From QKTW01 sp052161885 (GTDB lineage Bacteria > Bacteroidota > Bacteroidia > Chitinophagales > Chitinophagaceae), in assembly GCA_052161885.1 (NCBI GenBank), contig CP197396.1, positions 5,084,001 through 5,148,000 on the forward strand: DNA of 64,000 nt, read 5' to 3'. Positions within the stretch are counted from its first letter, which is position 1. Every line of letters begins with the position of its first letter. The notes beneath the pieces are model-generated. The model saw nothing but the letters and a program-made list of their open reading frames with translations, ran no database searches and was not told where the DNA came from. The translations under genes were made by a program, and so were the position numbers. Shown here one piece after another: positions 8,241 through 15,705 of this stretch.

Positions 8241-8987
8241 ATGAGTTGCAGCTCTGACAGCATTTCCCGTTCATACCGTTATATATACGGGAGCTTATGT
8301 CTGCTGTTGATCGTCATGATAAGTTGTAACAGCAGGAATAATCCCCCCTCACATACAAAAGCCGTGCTTACCGTAAAGCATGATTCCGTGCAGGTGACTT
8401 CAGCTGTGCCCGATACTATAGGTGGAAATACGGAGAGCGGCGATACAACAGAAATTATCTGTGATAGTGTATATGCAGGGAAGGGGTACAAGCTGTCCCT
8501 GTACCGTTTTGATCCTGAAGAAAACTGGGGCGAAAAGCCTACGGCGCTCTTCCTGTTATATAAACGCATAAATGGCCGGTATACTTTAATCTTCTCTGAT
8601 TCTATTTGCAATACGATGCCCGAAGTGAAATTTGAGGATTTCAACAATGATGGTATAAAAGACATACTGGTGCAGGATTTTGCGGATGTAAGGAGTAACC
8701 TGGGCTATCATCTATACCTGGTTGATACTGCGGCAGACAAGCTGAAACGGATAAAAGGTTTTGAAGAGATCAAAAATCCCGAGTACCTGCCGGAGTATGA
8801 CCTTGTCGATAATTATGTGATGTCCGGCCAGGACTGGACCGGTTTTTATAAAATACAGACCGACAGCGTTAAAGATTATGGCATTGTAATTTATGATAAT
8901 CACAAAGATGATACTTACCGGAAAGATTTTAAGAAAGCGATCCGGAAGATACAACTGTCAGAAAAAAGGAATAATCCGGTCCGTTAA
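8241..8987 (+). CDS. Hypothetical lipoprotein with FG-GAP/VCBS-like calcium loop
   Basis: A 248-residue protein with an extended N-terminal region, a hydrophobic stretch and a lipobox-like LIVMISC (Cys about residue 29), so probably a lipoprotein. A better start may be an internal codon, but no other ATG gives a cleaner signal. The motif VKFEDFNNDGIKDILVQDF (about residues 132-150) is the DxNxDG calcium loop typical of FG-GAP/VCBS repeats. There is only one copy, so it is unlikely to be a full propeller. It ends the compact + strand run that began at 5320; a weak hairpin terminator follows at 9036. Confidence 0.62.
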   Translation: MSCSSDSISRSYRYIYGSLCLLLIVMISCNSRNNPPSHTKAVLTVKHDSVQVTSAVPDTIGGNTESGDTTEIICDSVYAGKGYKLSLYRFDPEENWGEKPTALFLLYKRINGRYTLIFSDSICNTMPEVKFEDFNNDGIKDILVQDFADVRSNLGYHLYLVDTAADKLKRIKGFEEIKNPEYLPEYDLVDNYVMSGQDWTGFYKIQTDSVKDYGIVIYDNHKDDTYRKDFKKAIRKIQLSEKRNNPVR

Positions 8988-9035
8988 GAAGCAGCTATTG
9001 TATAAAAGGAAAGAAATTTCCTAGATTTGAGGCAG

Positions 9036-9054
9036 CTACCAAGGGTAGTTTTTT
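9036..9054 (+). terminator. Short intrinsic terminator
   Basis: CTACC (9036-9040) pairs with GGTAG (9044-9048), followed by six T (9049-9054). It ends five bases before the ATG of the next small gene. Confidence 0.5.
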
Positions 9055-9059
9055 AATTT

Positions 9060-9281
9060 ATGAAGCCGGCACTTACAGAAGAACAGAAAAAAAGATTTGA
9101 AGAAGCATTTACTGCTATTGTGGCTAAAGCTCCGCTTGACGTCCAGAAGTTGTGGAACGGGGAAATCTCCTGGGTTGGCGATATGCCGCAGTTTGCCAAC
9201 AATGTGCATCTGAAGTTTAAAGGCAGACCAGCATTTGAGTATGTAGATCTCCGTGAAAAACTTATGGAACGGACGCTCTAG
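9060..9281 (+). CDS. Small hypothetical protein
   Basis: A 73-residue soluble protein with a charged helical N-terminus (EEQKKRFEEAFTAIV) and no known motif. Its ATG lies only five bases after the T-run of a hairpin, leaving little room for a ribosome-binding site or its own promoter. It could be read through from upstream, or it may not be a gene. Codon use looks like that of its neighbours. Confidence 0.4.
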   Translation: MKPALTEEQKKRFEEAFTAIVAKAPLDVQKLWNGEISWVGDMPQFANNVHLKFKGRPAFEYVDLREKLMERTL

Positions 9282-9305
9282 AAAGAGCTTTATTTCAGTC
9301 AGTAG

Positions 9306-9349
9306 CAAGCCTCTGTTGTCGTAGTATACGCTGCGACATTAGTGGCTTG
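9306..9349. repeat. Imperfect hairpin between small gene and DUF4291 gene
   Basis: CAAGCC (9306-9311) pairs with GGCTTG (9344-9349), and the inner arms TGTCG (9317-9321) and CGACA (9334-9338) also pair, giving a long interrupted stem. There is no convincing T-run. It may be a structured RNA element, a weak terminator or a decayed repeat. Confidence 0.4.
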
Positions 9350-9418
9350 TGTGTTTTATGGCTGTATCAGATTGCTTCTGCTGTAAAAAGAATCAATAAA
9401 CCTTAAATAAGAACAGTG

Positions 9419-10000
9419 ATGGAAAGAAAGATTTACGCAGATTTTGATGATGGAGGCGTATACGTTTATCAGGCCTTTAAACCTGAAATTGTACAGGTAG
9501 CGGTAGAAAACGGCAAATTTGGCAAAGGCTTTGGCCTTGATCGCCTCAGCTGGATAAAACCTTCATATGGCTGGGTGCTGCGCCGGTCGGAATATGCTAC
9601 CAAATACAGGATGGAAGGCATTGCAAGAATAAAAATTGCACATCACCACTGGCTGGAAATACTGGAGCAGTCGGTGGAAACACAATGGAATCCAGATACT
9701 TATAATAGCGAAGACGAATGGCAGCGGCTGCTGAACCGCACAGACGTAATTCATCAATGGGACCCCGAGCGTGATCTGCAGGGCCGCCGCCTGGACAGGC
9801 AGGCCATACAAATAGGTTTGCGTGGTGAAGCACTCAAAAAATATGTAACAGATTATGTGATGGGCGTAGAAGATGTAAGTGCATTATCAAAGGAAATAGG
9901 CCTGCTCGCAAAAGCCCGGAAACCTATAGACGTTCAGGTGCCGGAAGAACGGGAATACCCGCTTTCGGAAGTTTTGTTTCATAAACTGGGTTGTATGTAA
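9419..10000 (+). CDS. DUF4291 domain protein
   Basis: A cytosolic protein of 193 residues matching the DUF4291 pattern: an N-terminal KIYADFDDGGVYVYQAF, then LDRLSWIKPSYGWVLRRS with the conserved W-I-K-P and a basic pair, and DPERDLQGRRLDRQAIQIGL near the middle. I use the ATG at 9419 instead of the adjacent GTG at 9416. DUF4291 proteins are widespread single-domain proteins without an established reaction. The next gene begins just after its stop, so the two are probably coupled. Confidence 0.75.
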   Translation: MERKIYADFDDGGVYVYQAFKPEIVQVAVENGKFGKGFGLDRLSWIKPSYGWVLRRSEYATKYRMEGIARIKIAHHHWLEILEQSVETQWNPDTYNSEDEWQRLLNRTDVIHQWDPERDLQGRRLDRQAIQIGLRGEALKKYVTDYVMGVEDVSALSKEIGLLAKARKPIDVQVPEEREYPLSEVLFHKLGCM

Positions 10001-10002
10001 TT

Positions 10003-10467
10003 ATGGACTGGCTGACAGAAAAACGCAATGGATTTAAAAATACACATGCGGCAGTGTGGCATCTCAGTAATGCAGTCTCTCTGGGATTACATGTGTTTCA
10101 AGGTGCAAATGATCGTTATACGGTGAGCCAGGCAGGCAATTGGGTCCCGGTTTTATACTGTAGCCTGTTTACCCTTGTGCACAAAGACCTGCTTGAGGAG
10201 CTGGAGCTATATCTTCCGGGTGTACTCCGGCCTAAGCCTGTACTTATTGTTGACAGAGTAAAGAATGAGCAGAATACAGCGTATTTCAGGATATTTATCG
10301 AAGCAGAAATAACTCCGGATACGATAAAGACCGTCGATACATCAGGTATGAAGATCTGGTCGCGCGGAGGGGCAATCTTTGTTTCGGAGGCACTGAAAAT
10401 TGTACTCGAAAACGACCCACTGACCGGGCTGACATTCAGCCCGGATTTTTGGGGATGGGTCGGTTAG
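10003..10467 (+). CDS. Hypothetical protein, weakly Imm11-like C-terminus
   Basis: A cytosolic protein of 154 residues. I use the ATG at 10003; a TTG at 9991 would give a four-residue extension overlapping the DUF4291 gene. The C-terminal pattern SEALKIVLENDPLTGLTF resembles the last helix-strand of the Imm11/DUF1629 group of small bacterial proteins, but this is a weak visual match. It is two bases downstream of the DUF4291 stop and so likely co-transcribed. It ends 10 bases from the convergent LnmK-like gene. Confidence 0.5.
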   Translation: MDWLTEKRNGFKNTHAAVWHLSNAVSLGLHVFQGANDRYTVSQAGNWVPVLYCSLFTLVHKDLLEELELYLPGVLRPKPVLIVDRVKNEQNTAYFRIFIEAEITPDTIKTVDTSGMKIWSRGGAIFVSEALKIVLENDPLTGLTFSPDFWGWVG

Positions 10468-10477
10468 TCAAGGGGAA

Positions 10478-11578
10478 CTACATCATCTTTTGCTTTACGG
10501 TAAATATTTTTCCTATCAGCTTGCCGTCGCTCTGGCGGTAGAGTGAACTGGTGGTTTTTATTTTATCATCTTCTATATGCTCCATGCTGTTAAGCTGTAC
10601 GGTTATACTATCATCTGCATTGCAGTTACCAAAATAAAATACATCGCGGTATATGGTGTGGTATAGGCGGTCGTAGTCTTTCATGCCCAGCATCAGGCGG
10701 AAAAATACAGACGTGCAGTGGTCTGCAATGAGTGGATAACTGGCAAAGTACAGCAGCCCGGCTCCGTTAATATCTATATACGGATTGATGAAATGGGTAA
10801 TACTGTGCAGCGATTGTGAAGTAATGCTGAACATATAATCATCTGATGATATGCTGCTGATCTTTTCTTTGCTCAGCAGCCGGTGTTCGGCATATTGCCT
10901 GGGTATGTTTTCCATAATATTTATGTGGTTAATAGCGGTTGCAGGCTTGGCCGGCACCAGGCAGTCATTATCGTTTTTTCTGCGGGCAGAAAAGCTGGTG
11001 ATAAGGTTCGCTTTGATATACTTATCGCCGCATACGCCATCGGTAATACTGTGATAAATATTACTTCCGAAGCGGGATATAGCGCTGTGAAACTGTATGT
11101 GTTCATTTTCACGAAATGCGCACAGCGGGCTTGTCGTATAACTGACGCGTACAAATGTGGCGTACAGCCTGTCTCCTGCATGGTCGGTAATTGCAGAAGA
11201 TTTCTGTTCCAGTCCGCGGCCCAGGAGCTGCCAGTGTATATCGCCTGTTTCCTTGAGCAGCCAGTGCTCGGAGAGTGCCCCATTGGCCATTTGCGGCAAC
11301 CGTATTTCTTCTTCTTTGCACAGGCTTAAGTTGGCCTGCTGGAGAAACTGCGTTTTCAGCTGCTCTTTCTTTTGCCTGCAATGCTGTAATATGCCTGCGA
11401 GCGTAGCATGGTAGTTCCAGTCTTCATCGGTTACCGGAAATCCGAAATGTTCTTCGAGTGTGCTGCGCATAATAATATGGTCGAGGCTGTGCAGGCCCAT
11501 GGCTGAAAGGGGCGTGTGCAAATCGTCATATGTTATACCCGGAGCGGCATCTTTTAATACTGCAATATATTGTTCCAT
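10478..11578 (-). CDS. Acyl carrier protein fused to LnmK-like acyltransferase/decarboxylase domain
   Basis: A 366-residue fusion. Residues about 1-75 form an acyl carrier protein domain with the attachment-site region MGLHSLDHI, Ser31 being the predicted phosphopantetheine site; the Asp that normally precedes this Ser is His. Residues about 90-366 resemble LnmK/Pnap_2097-type double-hotdog proteins, with PQMANGALSEHWLLKETGD and W-Q-L-L near the start. LnmK of leinamycin synthesis takes methylmalonyl-CoA, decarboxylates it and loads propionyl onto an ACP, so a self-loading ACP is a reasonable inference. It is the second gene of a two-gene operon, 41 bases after the thioester reductase-like gene. 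The physiological product is unknown. Confidence 0.72.
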   Translation of the reverse strand: MEQYIAVLKDAAPGITYDDLHTPLSAMGLHSLDHIIMRSTLEEHFGFPVTDEDWNYHATLAGILQHCRQKKEQLKTQFLQQANLSLCKEEEIRLPQMANGALSEHWLLKETGDIHWQLLGRGLEQKSSAITDHAGDRLYATFVRVSYTTSPLCAFRENEHIQFHSAISRFGSNIYHSITDGVCGDKYIKANLITSFSARRKNDNDCLVPAKPATAINHINIMENIPRQYAEHRLLSKEKISSISSDDYMFSITSQSLHSITHFINPYIDINGAGLLYFASYPLIADHCTSVFFRLMLGMKDYDRLYHTIYRDVFYFGNCNADDSITVQLNSMEHIEDDKIKTTSSLYRQSDGKLIGKIFTVKQKMM

Positions 11579-11619
11579 TCTGCAGGTTTTAAAATGTAAT
11601 CAATGCTATCGAATGACTT

Positions 11620-12774
11620 TTATGAAAGCAGGTTGCTGAAAGTGTTTTCAACGGCATAGCTGCACAGCCCTGTAAAATGATCGGCCACCTGTGGCTCCCC
11701 GTAATCCTGCATCAGCTCGGAAAGAACGGATGTATTAAATTCTGTTTCGGGTGTTTCCGGTGTGTTCAGGTAATTGCTGAGCTGGGCGCCGGCGGTGCGG
11801 TAGTAAAGTTTTTCCAGCGGATTAAGTGTCTCCGGCATTTCTTCGGTAAGCTCGTAATTCGTCCAGCCCACATTGCGCAGCATTTCCGGTACGGCAAAGC
11901 TGTTGGGTACGCTTTTACGGCTTACTACGTTCAGCTCGCGGATGTTTGTGTGCAATGCACGCACTATAGCTTTAGCTGCATAATCTACGGGTACGAGGTT
12001 AAGCCCGGAAGTGGCATTCATCAGTATGCGTATATGCTGATCTCCGTAGGCAGCGCGTGCCCGGTAGAAGAATGCGCCAAACAGGTAAAATACCAGGAAG
12101 CGGGGAATCACATGGTGCGGGGCATCTACCAGCCGCCCGCAGATAATGCTGGGACGGCTTATCTGCCATGCAAGTCCGTATGATTCACAGATGCGCTTTA
12201 CCTCCTGCTCGGTCAGCACTTTAAATTTCTCATAATGATTGCGGAAATCGTCACGATCTGTATGGGTGTGATTTTCTGTAATGGTACCGTTCTTATTGCT
12301 GAGAGAAAACGCCGTACTGATATATACTACTTTTTTGAGGTGCGGGTGCAGGGAGTGGATCAGATCAATAGTTCCCTGGTAATTGTTACGCCTGATCTCT
12401 TCGTATGCCAGGTTATTGGTGCCCAGGTTTACCGATGCGGCGCAATGTATCAATACATATTTTTCTTTGCCGAGGCAATTGCCGAAATCCGCACGGGCGG
12501 CATTGCGCAGGTCAAAATCTATCAGCGTGATATGGTTGTTTTTTATCCTTTCAATATCTGCATAGTTCAGGTAATCGGGCACCAGTTCTTCCCGAAAAAG
12601 CTGGTTGAAACGCTCACGGTAATCCATGCCTTTGCCGGAGCGCGCCAGCAGGACAATGTGGCCGTTGTAATTGTTGTTGTGTATTTCCAGCATCAGTTCA
12701 TAAAGAATGTGTGAGCCGAGAATGCCGGTAACGCCGGTGAGGATGTAATTATTGAATTGGTTGTTCATATACAT
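11620..12774 (-). CDS. Thioester reductase-like SDR oxidoreductase
   Basis: A 384-residue NAD(P)-dependent extended SDR related to thioester reductase (TR) domains and fatty acyl-CoA reductases. The nucleotide-binding motif is TGVTGILGSHI (about residues 13-23), LIHCAASVNLG follows in the middle, the catalytic pair is in HYEKFK (Y-x-x-x-K), and ISRPSIICGRL is the conserved proline region after it. TR domains reduce a carrier-protein-bound acyl thioester to an aldehyde or alcohol. The next gene encodes an ACP-LnmK fusion, so the ACP-bound acyl chain is the likely substrate. The gene is divergent from the LytTR regulator at 12957 and may share its operator region. Confidence 0.78.
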   Translation of the reverse strand: MYMNNQFNNYILTGVTGILGSHILYELMLEIHNNNYNGHIVLLARSGKGMDYRERFNQLFREELVPDYLNYADIERIKNNHITLIDFDLRNAARADFGNCLGKEKYVLIHCAASVNLGTNNLAYEEIRRNNYQGTIDLIHSLHPHLKKVVYISTAFSLSNKNGTITENHTHTDRDDFRNHYEKFKVLTEQEVKRICESYGLAWQISRPSIICGRLVDAPHHVIPRFLVFYLFGAFFYRARAAYGDQHIRILMNATSGLNLVPVDYAAKAIVRALHTNIRELNVVSRKSVPNSFAVPEMLRNVGWTNYELTEEMPETLNPLEKLYYRTAGAQLSNYLNTPETPETEFNTSVLSELMQDYGEPQVADHFTGLCSYAVENTFSNLLS

Positions 12775-12859
12775 GTGTTTTATTATTCTTAGGTGTGGAG
12801 ATTGGTTTCAAATCCTTTACTGACGCAAATTTCAGTCGACGGGAAGCCTGTTTCCGGGC

Positions 12860-12889
12860 ATAGTTGATGAACAGGGGCTATTAGTTGAT
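12860..12889. promoter_or_regulatory. Candidate LytTR operator: two direct repeats 21 bp apart
   Basis: ATAGTTGAT (12860-12868) and TTAGTTGAT (12881-12889) are direct repeats separated by 12 bases. Each matches the published AgrA/LytTR half-site pattern ([TA][AC][CA]GTTN[AG][TG]) at 8 of 9 positions, and the N12 spacing fits. The site ends 12 bases before the -33 element of the LytTR gene at 12957 and lies in the divergent region with the thioester reductase gene. Confidence 0.55.
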
Positions 12890-12901
12890 GAAAGGATGCT
12901 G

Positions 12902-12933
12902 TTGGTTATTAACCCCTGTATAGCATAGCTTTG
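12902..12933 (+). promoter_or_regulatory. Bacteroidota promoter of the LytTR regulator gene
   Basis: TTG at 12902-12904 and TAGCTTTG at 12926-12933 match the -33 and -7 (TAnnTTTG) elements, spaced 21 bases apart. They are 23 bases upstream of the ATG at 12957. Confidence 0.6.
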
Positions 12934-12956
12934 CAGAGAGACCACACCACCCAGTT

Positions 12957-13712
12957 ATGACCAGATACAAATGCCTCATTGCCGATGATGACCTGATGGA
13001 CCGGGACCTTATTGCCCTGTACCTGGGTAAAATACCGCAGGTAGAAGTGGTAGCGATATGTACCAATGGGCTGGAAGCTTTGCAGGCATTGGCAAAAGAG
13101 GAAATTGATATTATGTTTTCAGACGTGGAAATGCCTGATCTTTCCGGGTTAAACCTGCTGAAAACACTGAAGAAAATGCCGGTAACGGTATTGGTAAGCG
13201 CTCATAGCGAATATGCTGCAGAAAGTTACAACCTGGATGTAATAGACTTTATTGTAAAACCGGTGACGCTGGAACGCCTGCTCAAAGCGGTAAATAAAGC
13301 AGTGGAGTACATTGAACTGAAGAAAACGGCGACCTTAGCCGTCACACCGGAAATGTTGCCGCCACAGGATAATTTCTTTTATATCCGCGAGTCGAATGAC
13401 CTGGTTAAGCTCAATTATGACGATGTTGCCTATATAGAAAGCATGGGTAATTTTTCCAAAATATATACGACCAACCAGAAGCGTCATATCACGCTTGTAA
13501 GCCTGAAGAACCTGGAGGCGCAGCTGCCTGCAGCATTTTTTTCACGCATCCATAAGCAGTACATCATCAATCACCGCCACATAGCCGCCATCTCTGCCGA
13601 AGAGGTGCGTATATATCCCGATTTCCTGTTGCCGGTAGGGCACTTGTTCCGGCAGGAATTGCTGGATAAGGTAGTGAGCAGGAATATTATTACAAGAAAT
13701 ATTGGTAAATGA
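12957..13712 (+). CDS. LytTR-family response regulator
   Basis: A 251-residue two-component response regulator. The receiver domain (residues about 4-120) has acidic D10, D11 and D12 in CLIADDDLMD, the phospho-acceptor D56 in IMFSDVEMPDLSG, S81 and K101 (IVKPVT). A LytTR DNA-binding domain occupies about 145-250, with FFYIRESNDLVKLNYDDV and the typical FSRIHKQYIINHRH motif. LytTR domains bind direct repeats about 21 bp apart, and such a pair lies just upstream of this gene, so autoregulation is likely. The histidine kinase at 13716 is convergent, with stop codons three bases apart, and is the obvious candidate partner. Confidence 0.92.
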   Translation: MTRYKCLIADDDLMDRDLIALYLGKIPQVEVVAICTNGLEALQALAKEEIDIMFSDVEMPDLSGLNLLKTLKKMPVTVLVSAHSEYAAESYNLDVIDFIVKPVTLERLLKAVNKAVEYIELKKTATLAVTPEMLPPQDNFFYIRESNDLVKLNYDDVAYIESMGNFSKIYTTNQKRHITLVSLKNLEAQLPAAFFSRIHKQYIINHRHIAAISAEEVRIYPDFLLPVGHLFRQELLDKVVSRNIITRNIGK

Positions 13713-13715
13713 GTA

Positions 13716-15596
13716 TTAAGTATCAAGTGTGGCGGGCAGGTCAAGGGTAAAAATGCTGCCTTTACCTGCTCCGGTTGTTACGGTAATATTCCCGTTCATC
13801 AGTGCTGCAAAGGTTTTACAGAGCATAAGGCCAAGGCCGGTTCCTTTTTCTTTATTAGTGCCTTCTGTGCTTTCAAATGGCTGTATGACGCCGGTATTGA
13901 AACGTTGTGTAAACGTATTGCTTACGCCTGTTCCTGTATCACGAACATGTATCAGTATCCTGTCTGCTTTCCGTTCTGCTGAAAGGGTAATGGTCCCGTC
14001 TGGCGGTGTATATTTTATAGCATTGCTCAGCAGGTTCCGTAAGATCAGAGCGGTCATTTGTATATCTGCAAATACAATTGTTGCTGTGGATATATTATCG
14101 GTAAGGGTGATGTTTTTGTTTTTTGCTTCAAGCAATAATGGTTCTATTGTTTGCAGGGCAATATCCGTGATATAAAATTGCTCCGGTACTGCTTTGTAGC
14201 CATGCATCTGGCTTCTTGCCCAGCTCAGCAGATTGGCCATAAGCTCAGTAGTATAACCAAGGTTACTTTTTAATACAGCTGCATATGCCTGCAGTTTCTC
14301 CGGAGAGACGTTGCCGTGTTCCAATAGTTGCATAAAGGTCATCAGCGAGTTGACCGGTGTGCGAAGGTCGTGACTGATGACGCTGAATATCCTGTCTTTG
14401 ACGGCATTGACTTGTTCCAGCTCTTTTTTCTGTTCTGTAATGGTGCGGTTCAGACGGTCAGTTCTGCGCTGACTGCGGTATATGATAATCCCTATTGCCA
14501 GCAGTAAAACGGAGCATACTGCGAGAAAGAGGTTCAGCTTATGATTATAACTAAGCTGGTTTTCCTGGTCAGAAATCTGTTTGTCTTTCTCCTTAATATC
14601 ATACTTTGCCTGCAATTCTTTTATCTGCTGCGATTGTTCGCTGTTCAGCATTGTATCCCGTGCTGCAATCCATTTGTCATAGTAACTGACAGCGGCTTTA
14701 TAGTTATTCTCTTTCACAGCAATGTTTTTAAGCACCTCGTACAGGTCTCTTTCTATGGTTGGTTCGCGTATGTTATCTGCCAACGCCAGTGCGCGGGAGG
14801 CGTAGGTTTTTGCATTTTTGTAGTCGCCCATCTCATAAAAAAGAATGGCCATGTTATCTGTGATGATTCCGTAGGCATATAATTCATGAGTGGTATCAGT
14901 AAGCTGTAATGCCTGTTTATAGGTTTCAAGTGACAGGTTATATTCCTTTTTACTTTTCAGGGCGATAGCGAGATTACACAGCGAAGCCCTGATTGCATCT
15001 GTGTCATTCAGTTGCCGGTCTATATCTATTCCCGCATGGTAGAGACGGATAGCAGTATCCAGGTTACCGGATTTTTTATAGATAGTTGCCAGCTCGTCCA
15101 GTACAAATCCTTTTTTAGAAGTGACGTTGTTCCTGCTGCAAATCTCATTGGCCTCAAGAATATAATTTTTTTGCTGCTGCATATCCTGTGTGAAATCATA
15201 TATCTGCGATATGATCATGCACAGGTCTATCTGGGCCTCATAATCTTTCAGTTCCTTTCTTATCTGTAATGCAGCAAGGAAATACTGCAGACTTTGCGGG
15301 TATTGGGTTAATTCCTTATAAGCGTTACCCAGCGCATAATCAGCCCGTGCTTCATTAAAACGGTCATGCTCCCGGTGTGCCTCTTTAAGCAGCATGTTGG
15401 CAATGGTTATTTCATATTGCGGATTTGCGGCCTCTGCTTTTCGCGCCAGCAGATACATTTGCTGCATACGCGCCGTGTCGTTTTTGATGGCAATGGTGGC
15501 CTGTAAATTGCTATCCAGTGAATGCGGCAGCTGCTGTGCTGAAATATTGCTGAAAAAGAATAATATAAATATGGTGATAATATTGGCGGCCCGCAT
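13716..15596 (-). CDS. TPR-containing sensor histidine kinase
   Basis: A 626-residue membrane sensor kinase. A signal peptide ending in ISAQ is followed by five or more tetratricopeptide repeats (about residues 30-300) predicted to be periplasmic, a coiled coil, one membrane segment (about 345-365, LFLAVCSVLLLAIGIII), a HisKA domain with phospho-acceptor H409 in ISHDLRTPVNS, and an HATPase domain with N, GTG and GTGLGLM nucleotide motifs. This architecture is common in Bacteroidota. The response-regulator partner is probably the convergent LytTR gene. A promoter-like pair lies immediately upstream. Confidence 0.88.
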   Translation of the reverse strand: MRAANIITIFILFFFSNISAQQLPHSLDSNLQATIAIKNDTARMQQMYLLARKAEAANPQYEITIANMLLKEAHREHDRFNEARADYALGNAYKELTQYPQSLQYFLAALQIRKELKDYEAQIDLCMIISQIYDFTQDMQQQKNYILEANEICSRNNVTSKKGFVLDELATIYKKSGNLDTAIRLYHAGIDIDRQLNDTDAIRASLCNLAIALKSKKEYNLSLETYKQALQLTDTTHELYAYGIITDNMAILFYEMGDYKNAKTYASRALALADNIREPTIERDLYEVLKNIAVKENNYKAAVSYYDKWIAARDTMLNSEQSQQIKELQAKYDIKEKDKQISDQENQLSYNHKLNLFLAVCSVLLLAIGIIIYRSQRRTDRLNRTITEQKKELEQVNAVKDRIFSVISHDLRTPVNSLMTFMQLLEHGNVSPEKLQAYAAVLKSNLGYTTELMANLLSWARSQMHGYKAVPEQFYITDIALQTIEPLLLEAKNKNITLTDNISTATIVFADIQMTALILRNLLSNAIKYTPPDGTITLSAERKADRILIHVRDTGTGVSNTFTQRFNTGVIQPFESTEGTNKEKGTGLGLMLCKTFAALMNGNITVTTGAGKGSIFTLDLPATLDT

Positions 15597-15600
15597 GGCT

Positions 15601-15628
15601 CAAAAATAATACAGCCATACGAATGCAA
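15601..15628 (-). promoter_or_regulatory. Candidate promoter of the TPR histidine kinase gene
   Basis: On the minus strand TTG (15626-15628) and TATTTTTG (15601-15608) are 17 bases apart, matching the -33/-7 elements. The -7 box ends four bases before the ATG, so an mRNA from here would be leaderless or nearly so. Confidence 0.4.
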
Positions 15629-15689
15629 GGTTATTGCATTATTGTTTTTGGCTCCCGGAGTGGAAAATATAAAATAGCCGCCAACATAC

Positions 15690-15697
15690 TACCTTTG
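15690..15697 (+). promoter_or_regulatory. -7 promoter element of anmK
   Basis: TACCTTTG matches the Bacteroidota -7 consensus TAnnTTTG and ends eight bases before the ATG. No -33 element is evident at the proper spacing. The same octamer precedes ribF at 21860. Confidence 0.45.
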
Positions 15698-15705
15698 CTG
15701 CGCTT

